Below are positions 23,951 through 36,635 of a stretch of DNA of 64,000 nt, piece after piece. The DNA lies in NCBI GenBank assembly GCA_963682175.1, contig OY821793.1, positions 27,115,493 to 27,179,492 on the forward strand, read 5' to 3'. The notes below the pieces were generated by a model, which was not told where the DNA came from, did no database searches, and saw nothing but the letters and a program-made list of their open reading frames with translations. This DNA is from Triglochin maritima. Lineage: Eukaryota > Streptophyta > Magnoliopsida > Alismatales > Juncaginaceae. Numbering within the stretch: position 1 is the first letter of the stretch; every line of letters starts with the position of its first letter. Made by a program: the position numbers and the translations under genes.

Positions 23951-24794
23951 GTGGTTGGGCCGCCTAAAGACCACTTAGAAACTAGGTGTGGGGCTGGCCA
24001 CATGCCACGCGTGGAGCTGGCCAAAGGCCACTCCGTCGCCACCCTGCAGGCCAACACCAAATCGGCTGCGCCTCGAGAATCCGACCTCCAAATCGAGCGT
24101 TCTAACTTGCATTACGTAGACAATTCATCCCTCTATCTGCCCCTAAAATTATAGAGCAAACGCCCAAGTATTCTGGGTCGCGCCTCCTCCAAGAAGACGT
24201 AGCTCCCAACCAGCCACGCCCCCACATCATCAGCATTCTTCATCTCATCGCGCCTCGCCCTACATACATCTAAATCGGGCATTCTAAGAGGAGTTACCCA
24301 TCCACTCCTCCTCACTATGTGCTCGGGTGCCCAAATTTAGACTAAGGCTAACCTAAGGTCCACTCAGGCCATTGCTTGGGACAAACGATGCGGCAGCTTC
24401 CACTTTGCCCGCGGGCAACACCCATGGACTTCCAAACGCGTTTTGGAAGCGAATGGGGTAGGCAACAACCGTGGGAACCCAAGCATGGGCACGAGCAACG
24501 TCCCAAAGAAATTTCCCCACGAGAAACCCCCATTCCCTTCCGAACGCGTTGGGAAGTACACGGGAAGGCAACAACCTTGGGCAACCGAGCACGTCGAAGA
24601 GCAACGTCCACAGGCACCTTGGTCTTTGCCCACGAGCACTGGCGCCAGCACACACTAGGCCCTAGCGTGGCGCTGACATGCCAACTATGACAACACTAGG
24701 CTAGTGTCCATCGCCCGACCGCCAAATCACTCCGAGATGGGTGCGCCTCGTAGATAACGTGGATGGATATGTGGAGTCCTAAGTTCCATAAACC
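23951..24794. repeat. Satellite unit 27 (844 bp), deleted
   Basis: CGAGAATCC, AATTATAGAGC, CCGAACGCG, AGTACACGG, plus the 67-bp deletion that removes the third dyad. Confidence 0.95.
24631..24648. repeat. 67-bp deletion junction in unit 27 with new palindrome CTGGCGCCAG
   Basis: After CACGAGCA the sequence jumps to CTGGCGCCAGCACAC, losing 67 bp that hold the third dyad. A two-base repeat (CA) sits at both ends of the lost segment. The first ten bases after the junction are CTGGCGCCAG, a perfect palindrome, where all neighbours have CTGCCGC(G/A)AG. Two changes at the break thus create the symmetry. Confidence 0.9.
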
Positions 24795-25705
24795 GTGGTT
24801 GGGCTGCCTAAAGACCACTTAGAAACTAGGTGTGGGGCTGGCCACATGCCACGCGTGGAGCTGGCCAAAGGCCACTCCGTCGCCACCCTGCAGGTCAACA
24901 CCAAATCGGCTGCGCCTCGAGCATCCGACCTCCAAATCGAGCGTTCTAACTTGCATTGCGTAGACAATTCATCCCTCTATCGGCCCCTAAAATTTCAGAG
25001 CAAACTCCCAAGTATTCGGGGTCGCGCCTCCTCCACGAAGACGTAGCTCCCTACCAGCCACGCCCCCACATCATCAGCATTCTTCATCTCATCGCGCCTC
25101 CCCCTACATACATCTAAATCGGGCATTCTAAGAGGAGTTACCCATCCACTCCTCCTCACTATGTGCTCGGGTGCCCAAATATAGACTAAGGCTAACCTAA
25201 GGTCCACTCAGGCCCTTGCTTGGGACAAACGATGCGGCAGCTTCCACTTTGCCCGCGGGCAACACCCATGGACTTCCAAACGCGTTTTGGAAGCGAATGG
25301 GGTAGGCAACAACCGTTGGAACCCAAGCATGGGCACGAGCAACGTCCCAAAGAACTTTCCCCACGAGAAACCCCCATTCCCTTCCGGACGCGTTGTGAAG
25401 TGCACGGGAAGGCAACAACCTTGGGCAACCGAGCACGTCGAAGAGCAACATCCACAGGCACCTTGGTCTTTGCCCACGAGCAACCTCCATTCCACCTACA
25501 AGTGCGCTTTCACTTCCAAACGTGTTTTGGAAGCGAATGCCGCAGGCCACTGCCGCGAGCACACACTAGGCCCTAGCGTGGCGCTGACATGCCAACTATG
25601 ACAACACTAGGCTAGTGTCCATCGCCCGACCGCCAAATCACTGCGAGATGGGTGCGCCTCGTAGATAACGCGGATGGATATGTGGGGTCCTAAGTTCCAT
25701 AAACC
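24795..25705. repeat. Satellite unit 28 (911 bp)
   Basis: GGGCTGCC, CAGGTCAAC, CATTGCGTAG, CTATCGGCC, GTTGGAACC, CGTTGTGAAG, CAACATCCAC, ACTGCGAG. Confidence 0.95.
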
Positions 25706-26616
25706 GTGGTTGGGCCGCCTAAAGACCACTTAGAAACTAGGTGTGGGGCTGGCCACATGCCACGCGTGGAGCTGGCCAAAGGCCACTCCGTCTCCACCCT
25801 GCAGGCCAACACCAAATCGGCTGCGCCTCGAGCATCCGACCTCCAAATCGAGCGTTCTAACTTGCATTACGTAGACAATTCATCCCTCTATCTGACCCTA
25901 AAAGTTCAGAGCAAACGCACAAGTATTCTGGGTCGCGCCTCCTCCAAGAAGACGTAGCTCCCAACCAGCCACGCCCCCACATCATCAGCATTCTTCATCT
26001 CATCGCGCCTCGCCCTACATACATCTAAATCGGGCATTCTAAGAGGAGTTACCCATCCACTCCTCCTCACTATGTGCTCGGGTGCTCAAATTTAGACTAA
26101 GGCTAACCTAAGGTCCACTCAGGCCCTTGCTTGGGACAAACGATGCGGCAGCTTCCACCTTGCCCGCGGGCAACACCCATGGACTTCCAAACGCGTTTTG
26201 GAAGCGAATGGGGTAGGCAACAACTGTGGGAACCCAAGAATGGGCACGAACAACGTCCCAAAGAACTTTCCCCACGAGAAACCCCCATTCCCTTTCGGAC
26301 GCGTTGGGAAGTGCACGGGAAGGCAACAACCTTGGGCAACCGAGCACGTCGAAGAGCAACGTCCACAGGCACCTTGGTCTTTGCCCACGAGCAACCTCCA
26401 TTCCACCTACAAGTGCGCTTTCACTTCCAAACGTGTTTTGGAAGCGAATGCCGCAGGCCACTGCCGCGAGCACACACTAGGCCCTAGCGTGGCGCTGACA
26501 TGCCAACTATGACAACACTAGGCTAGTGTCCATCGCCCGACCGCCAAATCACTCCGAGATGGGTGCGCCTCGTAGATAACGTGGATGGATATGTGGGGTC
26601 CTAAGTTCCATAAACC
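25706..26616. repeat. Satellite unit 29 (911 bp)
   Basis: GTCTCCACC, CTGACCC, AAAGTTCAG, CACCTTGCC, AACTGTGGG, CAAGAATGGG, CGAACAACG, CCTTTCGG. The AAGAATGGG/CCTTTCGG pair returns in unit 34. Confidence 0.95.
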
Positions 26617-27527
26617 GTGGTTGGGCCGCCTAAAGACCACTTAGAAACTAGGTGTGGGGCTGGCCACATGCCACGCGTGGAGCTGGCCAAAGGCCACTCC
26701 GTCGCCACCCTGCAGGCCAACACCAAATCGGCTGCGCCTCGAGCATCCGACCTCCAAATCGAGCGTTCTAACTTGCATTACGTAGAAAATTCATTCCTCT
26801 ATCTGCCCCTAACATTTCAGAGCAAACGCCCAAGGATTCTGGGTCTCACGTCCTCCAAGAAGACGTAGCTCCCTACCAGCCACGCCCCCACATCATCAGC
26901 ATTCTTCATCTCATCGCGCCTCGCCCTACATACATCTAAATCGGGCATTCTAAGAGGAGTTACCCATCCACTCCTCCTCACTATGTGCTCGGGTGCTCAA
27001 ATTTAGACTAAGGCTAACCTAAGGTCCACTCAGGCCCTTGCTTGGGACAAACGATGTGGCAGCTACCACTTTGCCCGCGGGCAACACCCATGGACTTCCA
27101 AACGCGTTTTGGAAGCGAATGGGGTAGGCAACAACCGTTGGAACCCAAGCATGGGCACGAGCAACGTCCCAAAGAACTTTCCCCACGAGAAACCCCCATT
27201 CCCTTCCGGACGCGTTGGGAAGTGCACGGGAAGGCAACAACCTTGGGCAACCGAGCACGTCGAAGAGCAACGTCCACAGGCACCTTGGTCTTTGCCCACG
27301 AGCAACCTCCATTCCACCTACAAGTGCGCTTCCAATTCCAAACGTGTTTTGGAAGCGAATGCCGCAGGCCACAGCCGCAAGCACACACTAGGCCCTAGCG
27401 TGGCGCTGACATGCCAACTATGACAACACTAGGCTAGTGTCCATCGCCCGACCGCCAAATCACTCCGAGATGGGTGCGCCTCGTAGATAACGCGGATGGA
27501 TATGTGGGGTCCTAAGTTCCATAAACC
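26617..27527. repeat. Satellite unit 30 (911 bp)
   Basis: Left half as unit 26 (AATTCATTCC, AGGATTCTGGGTCTCACG). Right half: GATGTGGCAGCTACC, GTTGGAACC, CCAATTCC, CACAGCCGC. Confidence 0.95.
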
Positions 27528-28436
27528 GTGGTTGGGCCGCCTAAAGACCACTTAGAAACTAGGTGTGGGGCTGGCCACATGCCACGCGTGGAGCTGGCCA
27601 AAGGCCACTCCGTCGCCACCCTGCAGGCCAACACCAAATCGGCTGCGCCTCGAGCATCCGACCTCCAAATCGAGCGTTCTAACTTGCATTACGTAGACAA
27701 TTCATCCCTCTATCTGCCCCTAACATTTCAGAGCAATCGCCCAAGTATTCTGGGTCGCGCCTCCTCCAAGAAGACGTAGCTCCCAACCAGCCACGCCCCC
27801 ACATCATCAGCATTCTTCATCTCATCGCGCCTCGCCCTACATACATCTAAATCGGGCATTCTAAGAGGAGTTACCCATCCACTCCTCCTCACTATGCTCG
27901 GGTGCCCAAATATAGACTAAGGCTAACCTAAGGTCCACTCAGGCCCTTGCTTGGGACAAACGATGCGGCAGCTTCCACTTTGCCCGCGGGCAACACCCAT
28001 GGACTTCCAAACGCGTTTTGGAAGCGAATGGGGTAGGCAACAACCGTTGGAACCCAATCATGGGCACGAGCAACGTCCCAAAGAACTTTCCCCACGAGAA
28101 ACCCCCATTCCCTTCCGGACGCGTTGGGAAGTGCACGGGAAGGCAACAACCTTGGGCAACCGAGCACGTCGAAGAGCAACGTCCACACGCACCTTGGTCT
28201 TTGCCCACGAGCAACCTCCATTCCACCTACAAGTGCGCTTTCACTTCCAAACCTGTTTTGGAAGCGAATGCCGCAGGCCACTGCCGCGAGCACACACTAG
28301 GCCCTAGCGTGGCGCTGACATGCCAACTATGACAACACTAGGCTACTGTCCATCGCCCGACCGCCAAATCACTCCGAGATGGGTGCGCCTCGTAGATAAC
28401 GCGGATGGATATGTGGGGTCCTAAGTTCCATAAACC
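27528..28436. repeat. Satellite unit 31 (909 bp)
   Basis: Two bases lost in CTATGCTCGG (near 27896). AGCAATCGCC, CCAATCATGG, CACACGCACC, CAAACCTG. GGCTACTGT breaks the ACACTA stem. Confidence 0.95.
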
Positions 28437-29347
28437 GTGGTTGGGCCGCCTAAAGACCACTTAGAAACTAGGTGTGGGGCTGGCCACATGCCACGCGTGG
28501 AGCTGGCCAAAGGCCACTCCGTCGCCACCCTGCAGGCCAACACCAAATCGGCTGCGCCTCGAGCATCTGACCTCCAAATCGAGCGTTCTAATTTGCATTA
28601 CGTAGACAATTCATCCCTCTATCTGCCCCTAAAATTTCAGAGCAAACGCCCAAGTATTCTGGGTCGCGCCTCCTCCAAGAAGATGTAGCTCCCAACCAGC
28701 CACGCCGCCACATCATCAGCATTCTTCATCTCATCGCGCCTCGCCCTACATACATCTAAATCGGGCATTCTAAGAGGAGTTACCCATCCACTCCTCCTCA
28801 CTATGTGCTCGGGTGCTCAAATTTAGACTAAGGCTAACCTAAGGTCCACTCAGGCCATTGCTTGGGACAAACGATGCGGCAGCTTCCACTTTGCCCGCGG
28901 GCAACACCCATGGACTTCCAAACGCGTTTTGGAAGCGAATGGGGTAGGCAACAACCGTGGGAACCCAAGCATGGGCACGAGCAACGTCCCAAAGAAATTT
29001 CCCCACGAGAAACCCCCATTCCCTTCCGGACGCGTTGGGAAGTGCACGGGAAGGCAACAACCTTGGGCAACCGAGCACGTCGAAGAGCAACGTCCACAGG
29101 CACCTTGGTCTTTGCCCACGAGCAACCTCCATTTCACCTACAAGTGCGCTTTCAATTCCAAACGTGTTTTGGAAGCGAATGCCGCAGGCCACAGCCGCAA
29201 GCACACACTAGGCCCTAGCGTGGCGCTGACATGCCAACTATGACAACACTAGGCTAGTGTCCATCGCCCGACCGCCAAATCACTCCGAGATGGGTGCGCC
29301 TCGTAGATAACGCGGATGGATATGTGGGGTCCTAAGTTCCATAAACC
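28437..29347. repeat. Satellite unit 32 (911 bp)
   Basis: CATCTGACC, TAATTTGC, AAGATGTAGC, CGCCGCCAC, TTCAATTCC, CACAGCCGC. Confidence 0.95.
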
Positions 29348-30258
29348 GTGGTTGGGCCGCCTAAAGACCACTTAGAAACTAGGTGTGGGGCTGGCCACAT
29401 GCCACGCGTGGAGCTGGCCAAAGGCCACTCCGTCGCCACCCTGCAGGCCAACACCAAATCGGCTGCGCCTCGAGTATCCGACCTCCAAATCGAGCATTCT
29501 AACTTGCATTACGTAGACAATTCATCCCTCTATCTGCCCCTAAAATTTCAGAGCAAACGCCCAAGTATTCTGGGTCGCGCCTCCTCCAAGAAGATGTAGC
29601 TCCCAACCAGCCACGCCCCCACATCATCAGCATTCTTCATCTCATCGCGCCTCGCCCTACATACATCTAAATCGGGCATTCTAAGAGGAGTTACCCATCC
29701 ACTCCTCCTCACTATGTGCTCGGGTGCTCAAATTTAGACTAAGGCTAACCTAAGGTCCACTCAGGCCATTGCTTGGGACAAACGATGCGGCATCTTCCAC
29801 TTTGCCCGCGGGCAACACCCATGGACTTCCAAACGCGTTTTGGAAGCGAATGGGGTAGGCAACAACCGTGGGAACCCAAGCATGGGCACGAGCAATGTCC
29901 CAAAGAAATTTCCCCACGAGAAACCCCCATTCCCTTCCGGACGCGTTGGGAAGTGCACGGGAAGGCAACAACCTTGGGCAACCGAGCACGTCGAAGAGCA
30001 ATGTCCACAGGCACCTTGGTCTTTGCCCACGAGCAACCTCCATTTCACCTACAAGTGCGCTTTCAATTCCAAACGTGTTTTGGAAGCGAATGCCGCAGGC
30101 CACTGCCGCAAGCACACACTAGGCCCTAGCGTGGCGCTGACATGCCAACTATGACAACACTAGGCTAGTGTCCATCGCCCGACCGCCAAATCACTCCGAG
30201 ATGGGTGCGCCTCGTAGATAACGCGGATGGATTTGTGGGGTCCTAAGTTCCATAAACC
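29348..30258. repeat. Satellite unit 33 (911 bp)
   Basis: GAGTATCC, GAGCATTC, AAGATGTAGC, GGCATCTTCC, AGCAATGTCC, GGATTTGTGG. Confidence 0.95.
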
Positions 30259-31169
30259 GTGGTTGGGCCGCCTAAAGACCACTTAGAAACTAGGTGTGGG
30301 GCTGGCCACATGCCACGCGTGGAGCTGGCCAAAGGCCACTCCGTCGCCACCCTGCAGGCCAACACCAAATCGGCTGCGCCTCGAGCATCCGACCTCCAAA
30401 TCGAGCGTTCTAACTTGCATTACGTATAAAATTCATCCCTCTATCTGTCCCTAAAATTTCAGAGCAAACGCCCAGTTATTCTGGGTCGCGCCTCCTCCAA
30501 GAATACGTAGCTCCCAACCAGCCACGCCCCCACATCATCAGCATTCTTCATCTCATCGCGCCTCGCCCTACATACATCTAAATCGGGCATTCTAAGAGGA
30601 GTTACCCATCCACTCCTCCTCACTATGTGCTCGGGTGCTCAAATTTAGACTATGGCTAACCTAGGGTCCACTCAGGCCATTGCTTGGGACAAACGATGCG
30701 GCAGCTTCCACTTTGCCCGCGGGCAACACACATGGACTTCCAAACGCGTTTTGGAAGCGAATGGGGTAGGCAACAACTGTGGGAACCCAAGAATGGGCAC
30801 GAGCAACGTCCCAAAGAACTTTCCCCATGAGAAACCCCCATTCCCTTTCGGACGCGTTGGGAAGTGCACGGGAAGGCAACAACCTTGGACAACCGAGCAC
30901 GTCGAAGAGCAATGTCCACAGGCACCTTGGTCTTTGCCCACGAGCAACCTCCATTCCACCTACAAGTGCGCTTTCACTTCCAAACGTGTTTTGGAAGTGA
31001 ATGCCGCAGGCCACTGCCGCGAGCACACACTAGGCCCTAGCGTGGCGCTGACATGCCAACTATGACAACACTAGGCTAGTGTCCATCGCCCGACCGCCAA
31101 ATCACTCCGAGATGGGTGCGCCTCGTAGATAACGCGGATGGATATGTGGGGTCCTAAGTTCCATAAACC
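30259..31169. repeat. Satellite unit 34 (911 bp), intruder
   Basis: GTATAAAATTC, CCAGTTATTC, CTATGGCTAACCTAGGG, ACACACATGG, CAAGAATGGG, CCTTTCGG, TTGGACAACC, GAAGTGAATG. Closest to unit 29 in the right half. Confidence 0.95.
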
Positions 31170-32080
31170 GTGGTTGGGCCGCCTAAAGACCACTTAGAAA
31201 CTAGGTGTGGGGCTGGCCACATGCCACGCGTGGAGCTGGCCAAAGGCCACTCCGTCGCCACCCTGCAGGCCAACACCAAATCGGCTGCGCCTCGAGCATC
31301 CGACCTCCAAATCGAGCGTTCTAACTTGCATTACGTAGACAATTCATCCCTCTATCTGCCCCTAAAATTTCAGAGCAAACGCCTAAGTATTCTGGGTCGC
31401 GCCTCCTCCAACAAGACGTAGCTCCCAACCAGCCACGCCCCCACATCATCAGCATTCTTCATCTCATCGCGCCTCGCCCTACATACATCTAAATCGGGCA
31501 TTCTAAGAGGAGTTACCCATCCACTCCTCCTCACTATGTGCTCGGGTGCTCAAATTTAGACTAAGGCTAACCTAAGGTCCACTCAGGCCATTGCTTGGGA
31601 CAAACGATGCGGCAGCTTCCACTTTGCCCGCGGGCAACACCCATGGACTTCCAAACGCGTTTTGGAAGCGAATGGGGTAGGCAACAACCGTGGGAACCCA
31701 AGCATGGGCACGAGCAACGTCCCAAAGAAATTTCCCCACGAGAAACCCCCATTCCCTTCCAGACGCGTTGGGAAGTGCACGGGAAGGCAACAACCTTGGG
31801 CAACCGAGCACGTCGAAGAGCAACGTCCACAGGCACCTTGGTCTTTGCCCACGAGCAACCTCCATTTCACCTACAAGTGCGCTTTCAATTCCAAACGTGT
31901 TTTGGAAGCGAATGCCGCAGGCCACTGCCGCGAGCACACACTAGGCCCTAGCGTGGCGCTGACATGCCAACTATGACAACACTAGGCTAGTGTCCATCGC
32001 CCGACCGCCAAATCACTCCGAGATGGGTGCGCCTCGTAGATAACGCGGATGGATATGTGGGGTCCTAAGTTCCATAAACC
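31170..32080. repeat. Satellite unit 35 (911 bp)
   Basis: CGCCTAAG, CAACAAG, TTCCAGACG, TTCAATTCC. The near twin is unit 37. Confidence 0.95.
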
Positions 32081-32991
32081 GTGGTTGGGCCGCCTAAAGA
32101 CCACTTAGAAACTAGGTGTGGGGCTGGCCACATGCCACGTGTGGAGCTGGCCAAAGGCCACTCCGTCGCCACCCTGCAGGCCAACACCAAATCGGCTGCG
32201 CCTCGAGTATCCGACCTCCAAATCGAGCGTTCTAACTTGCATTACGTAGACAATTCATCCCTCTATCTGCCCCTAAAATTTCAGAGCAAACGCCCAAGTA
32301 TTCTGGGTCGCGCCTCCTCCAAGAAGACGTAGCTCCCAACCAGCCACGCCCCCACATCATCAGCATTCTTCATCTCATCGCGCCTCGCCCTACATACATC
32401 TAAATCGGGCATTCTAAGAGGAGTTACCCATCCACTCCTCCTCACTATGTGCTCGGGTGCTCAAATTTAGACTAAGGCTAACCTAAGGTCCACTCAGGCC
32501 ATTGCTTGGGACAAACGATGCGGCAGCTTCCACTTTGCCCGCGGGCAACACCCATGGACTTCCAAACGCGTTTTGGAAGCGAATGGGGTAGGCAACAACC
32601 GTGGGAACCCAAGCATGGGCACGAGCAACGTCCTAAAGAAATTTCCCCACGAGAAACCCCCATTCCCTTCCGGACGCGTTGGGAAGTGCACGGGAATGCA
32701 ACAACCTTGGGCAACCGAGCACGTCGAAGAGCAACGTCCACAGGCACCTTGGTCTTTGCCCACGAGCAACCTCCATTTCACCTACTAGTGCGCTTTCAAT
32801 TCCAAACGTGTTTTGGAAGCGAATGCCGCAGGCCACAGCCGCAAGCACACACTAGGCCCTAGCGTGGCGCTGACATGCCAACTATGACAACACTAGGCTA
32901 GTGTCCATCGCCCGACCGCCAAATCACTCCGAGATGGGTGCGCCTCGTAGATAACGCGGATGGATATGTGGGGTCCTAAGTTCCATAAACC
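32081..32991. repeat. Satellite unit 36 (911 bp)
   Basis: CCACGTGTGG, GAGTATCC, GTCCTAAAG, GGGAATGC, CACCTACTAGTGC. The twin is unit 38. Confidence 0.95.
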
Positions 32992-33902
32992 GTGGTTGGG
33001 CCGCCTAAATACCACTTAGAAACTAGGTGTGGGGCTGGCCACATGCCACGCGTGGAGCTGGCCAAAGGCCACTCCGTCGCCACCCTGCAGGCCAACACCA
33101 AATCGGCTGCGCCTCGAGCATCCGACCTCCAAATCGAGCGTTCTAACTTGCATTACGTAGACAATTCATCCCTCTATCTGCCCCTAAAATTTCAGAGCAA
33201 ACGCCTAAGTATTCTGGGTCGCGCCTCCTCCAACAAGACGTAGCTCCCAACCAGCCACGCCCCCACATCATCAGCATTCTTCATCTCATCGCGCCTCGCC
33301 CTACATACATCTAAATCGGGCATTCTAAGAGGAGTTACCCATCCACTCCTCCTCACTATGTGCTCGGGTGCTCAAATTTAGACTAAGGCTAACCTAAGGT
33401 CCACTCAGGCCATTGCTTGGGACAAACGATGCGGCAGCTTCCACTTTGCCCGCGGGCAACACCCATGGACTTCCAAACGCGTTTTGGAAGCGAATGGGGT
33501 AGGCAACAACCGTGGGAACCCAAGCATGGGCACGAGCAACGTCCCAAAGAAATTTCCCCACGAGAAACCCCCATTCCCTTCCGGACGCGTTGGGAAGTGC
33601 ACGGGAAGGCAACAACCTTGGGCAACCGAGCACGTCGAAGAGCAACGTCCACAGGCACCTTGGTCTTTGCCCACGAGCAACCTCCATTTCACCTACAAGT
33701 GCGCTTTCAATTCCAAACGTGTTTTGGAAGCGAATGCCGCAGGCCACTGCCGCGAGCACACACTAGGCCCTAGCGTGGCGCTGACATGCCAACTATGACA
33801 ACACTAGGCTAGTGTCCATCGCCCGACCGCCAAATCACTCCGAGATGGGTGCGCCTCGTAGATAACGCGGATGGATATGTGGGGTCCTAAGTTCCATAAA
33901 CC
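32992..33902. repeat. Satellite unit 37 (911 bp)
   Basis: As unit 35, but with CTAAATACC and TTCCGGACG. Confidence 0.95.
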
Positions 33903-34813
33903 GTGGTTGGGCCGCCTAAAGACCACTTAGAAACTAGGTGTGGGGCTGGCCACATGCCACGTGTGGAGCTGGCCAAAGGCCACTCCGTCGCCACCCTGCA
34001 GGCCAACACCAAATCGGCTGCGCCTCGAGTATCCGACCTCCAAATCGAGCGTTCTAACTTGCATTACGTAGACAATTCATCCCTCTATCTGCCCCTAAAA
34101 TTTCAGAGCAAACGCCCAAGTATTCTGGGTCGCGCCTCCTCCAAGAAGACGTAGCTCCCAACCAGCCACGCCCCCACATCATCAGCATTCTTCATCTCAT
34201 CGCGCCTCGCCCTACATACATCTAAATCGGGCATTCTAAGAGGAGTTACCCATCCACTCCTCCTCACTATGTGCTCGGGTGCTCAAATTTAGACTAAGGC
34301 TAACCTAAGGTCCACTCAGGCCATTGCTTGGGACAAACGATGCGGCAGCTTCCACTTTGCCCGCGGGCAACACCCATGGACTTCCAAACGCGTTTTGGAA
34401 GCGAATGGGGTAGGCAACAACCGTGGGAACCCAAGCATGGGCACGAGCAACGTCCTAAAGAAATTTCCCCACGAGAAACCCCCATTCCCTTCCGGACGCG
34501 TTGGGAAGTGCACGGGAATGCAACAACCTTGGGCAACCGAGCACGTCGAAGAGCAACGTCCACAGGCACCTTGGTCTTTGCCCACGAGCAACCTCCATTT
34601 CACCTACTAGTGCGCTTTCAATTCCAAACGTGTTTTGGAAGCGAATGCCGCAGGCCACAGCCGCAAGCACACACTAGGCCCTAGCGTGGCGCTGACATGC
34701 CAACTATGACAACACTAGGCTAGTGTCCATCGCCCGACCGCCAAATCACTCCGAGATGGGTGCGCCTCGTAGATAACGCGGATGGATATGTGGGGTCCTA
34801 AGTTCCATAAACC
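33903..34813. repeat. Satellite unit 38 (911 bp)
   Basis: Carries all five private markers of unit 36. No difference from it was seen. Confidence 0.95.
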
Positions 34814-35724
34814 GTGGTTGGGCCGCCTAAAGACCACTTAGAAACTAGGTGTGGGGCTGGCCACATGCCACGCGTGGAGCTGGCCCAAGGCCACTCCGTC
34901 GCCACCCTGCAGGCCAACACCAAATCGGCTGCGGCTCGAGTATCCGACCTCCAAATCGAGCGTTCTAACTTGCATTACGTAGACAATTCATCCCTCTATC
35001 TGCCCCTAAAATTTCAGAGCAAACGCCCAAGTATTCTGGGTCGCGCCTCCTCTAAGAAGACGTAGCTCCCAACCAGCCACGCCCCCACATCATCAGCATT
35101 CTTCATCTCATCGCGCCTCGCCCTACATACATCTAAATCGGGCATTCTAAGAGGAGTTACCCATCCACTCCTCCTCACTATGTGCTCGGGTGCTCAAATT
35201 TAGACTAAGGCTAACCTAAGGTCCACTCAGGCCATTGCTTGGGACAAACGATGCGGCAGCTTCCACTTTGCCCGCGGGCAACACCCATGGACTTCCAAAC
35301 GCGTTTTGGAAGCGAATGGGGTTGGCAACAACCGTGGGAACCCAAGCATGGGCACGAGCAACGTCCCAAAGAAATTTCCCCACGAGAAACCCCCATTCCC
35401 TTCCGGACGCGTTGGGAAGTGCACGGGAAGGCAACAACCTTGGGCAACCGAGCACGTCGAAGATCAACGTCCACAGGCACCTTGGTCTTTGCCCACGAGC
35501 AACCTCCATTTCACCTACAAGTGCGCTTTCAATTCCAAACGTGTTTTGGAAGCGAATGCCGCAGGCCACTGCCGCGAGCACACACTAGGCCCTAGCGTGG
35601 CGCTGACATGCCAACTATGACAACACTAGGCTAGTGTCCATCGCCCGACCGCCAAATCACTCCGAGATGGGTGCGCCTCGTAGATAACGCGGATGGATAT
35701 GTGGGGTCCTAAGTTCCATAAACC
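34814..35724. repeat. Satellite unit 39 (911 bp)
   Basis: GGCCCAAGG, GCGGCTCGAG, GAGTATCC, CCTCTAAG, GGGGTTGGC, GAAGATCAACG. Confidence 0.95.
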
Positions 35725-36635
35725 GTGGTTGGGCCGCCTAAAGACCACTTAGAAACTAGGTGTGGGGCTGGCCACATGCCACGCGTGGAGCTGGCCCAAG
35801 GCCACTCCGTCGCCACCCTGCAGGCCAACACCAAATCGGCTGCGCCTCGAGCATCCGACCTCCAAATCGAGCGTTCTAACTTGCATTACGTAGACAATTC
35901 ATCCCTCTATCTGCCCCTAAAATTTCAGAGCAAACGCCCAAGTATTCTGGGTCGCGCCTCCTCCAAGAAGACGTAGCTCCCAACCAGCCACGCCCCCACA
36001 TCATCAGCATTCTTCATCTCATCGCGCCTCGCCCTACATACATCTAAATCGGGCATTCTAAGAGGAGTTACCCATCCACTCCTCCTCACTATGTGCTCGG
36101 GTGCTCAAATTTAGACTAAGGCTAACCTAAGGTCCACTCAGGCCATTGCTTGGGACAAACGATGCGGCAGCTTCCACTTTGCCCGCGGGCAACACCCATG
36201 GACTTCCAAACGCGTTTTGGAAGCGAATGGGGTAGGCAACAACCGCGGGAACCCAAGCATGGGCACGAGCAACGTCCCAAAGAAATTTCCCCACGAGAAA
36301 CCCCCATTCCCTTCCGGACGCGTTGGGAAGTGCATGGGAAGGCAACAACCTTGGGCAACCGAGCACGTCGAAGAGCAATGTCCACAGGCACCTTGGTCTT
36401 TGCCCACGAGCAACCTCCATTTCACCTACAAGTGCGCTTTCACTTCCAAACGTGTTTTGGAAGCGAATGCCGCAGGCCACTGCCGCGAGCACACACTAGG
36501 CCCTAGCGTGGCGCTGACATGCCAACTATGACAACACTAGGCTAGTGTCCATCGCCCGACCGCCAAATCACTCCGAGATGGGTGCGCCTCGTAGATAACG
36601 TGGATGGATATGTGGGGTCCTAAGTTCCATAAACC
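35725..36635. repeat. Satellite unit 40 (911 bp)
   Basis: GGCCCAAGG (shared with 39), AACCGCGGG, GTGCATGGG, CAATGTCC, TTCACTTCC. Confidence 0.95.

Larger units (their letters stand above)
23040..28436. repeat. Block III: units 26-31, 'GGCCCTTGC' subfamily
   Basis: Units 26 and 28-31 share GGCCCTTGCTTGGG, where other blocks have GGCCATTGC, and units 26 and 28-31 share CATTCCACC. Units 28, 30 and 31 have CGTTGGAACC. Units 26 and 30 share a marked cluster of changes, AAGGATTCTGGGTCTCACG. The block holds the 844-bp deleted unit 27 and the 909-bp unit 31. Confidence 0.8.
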
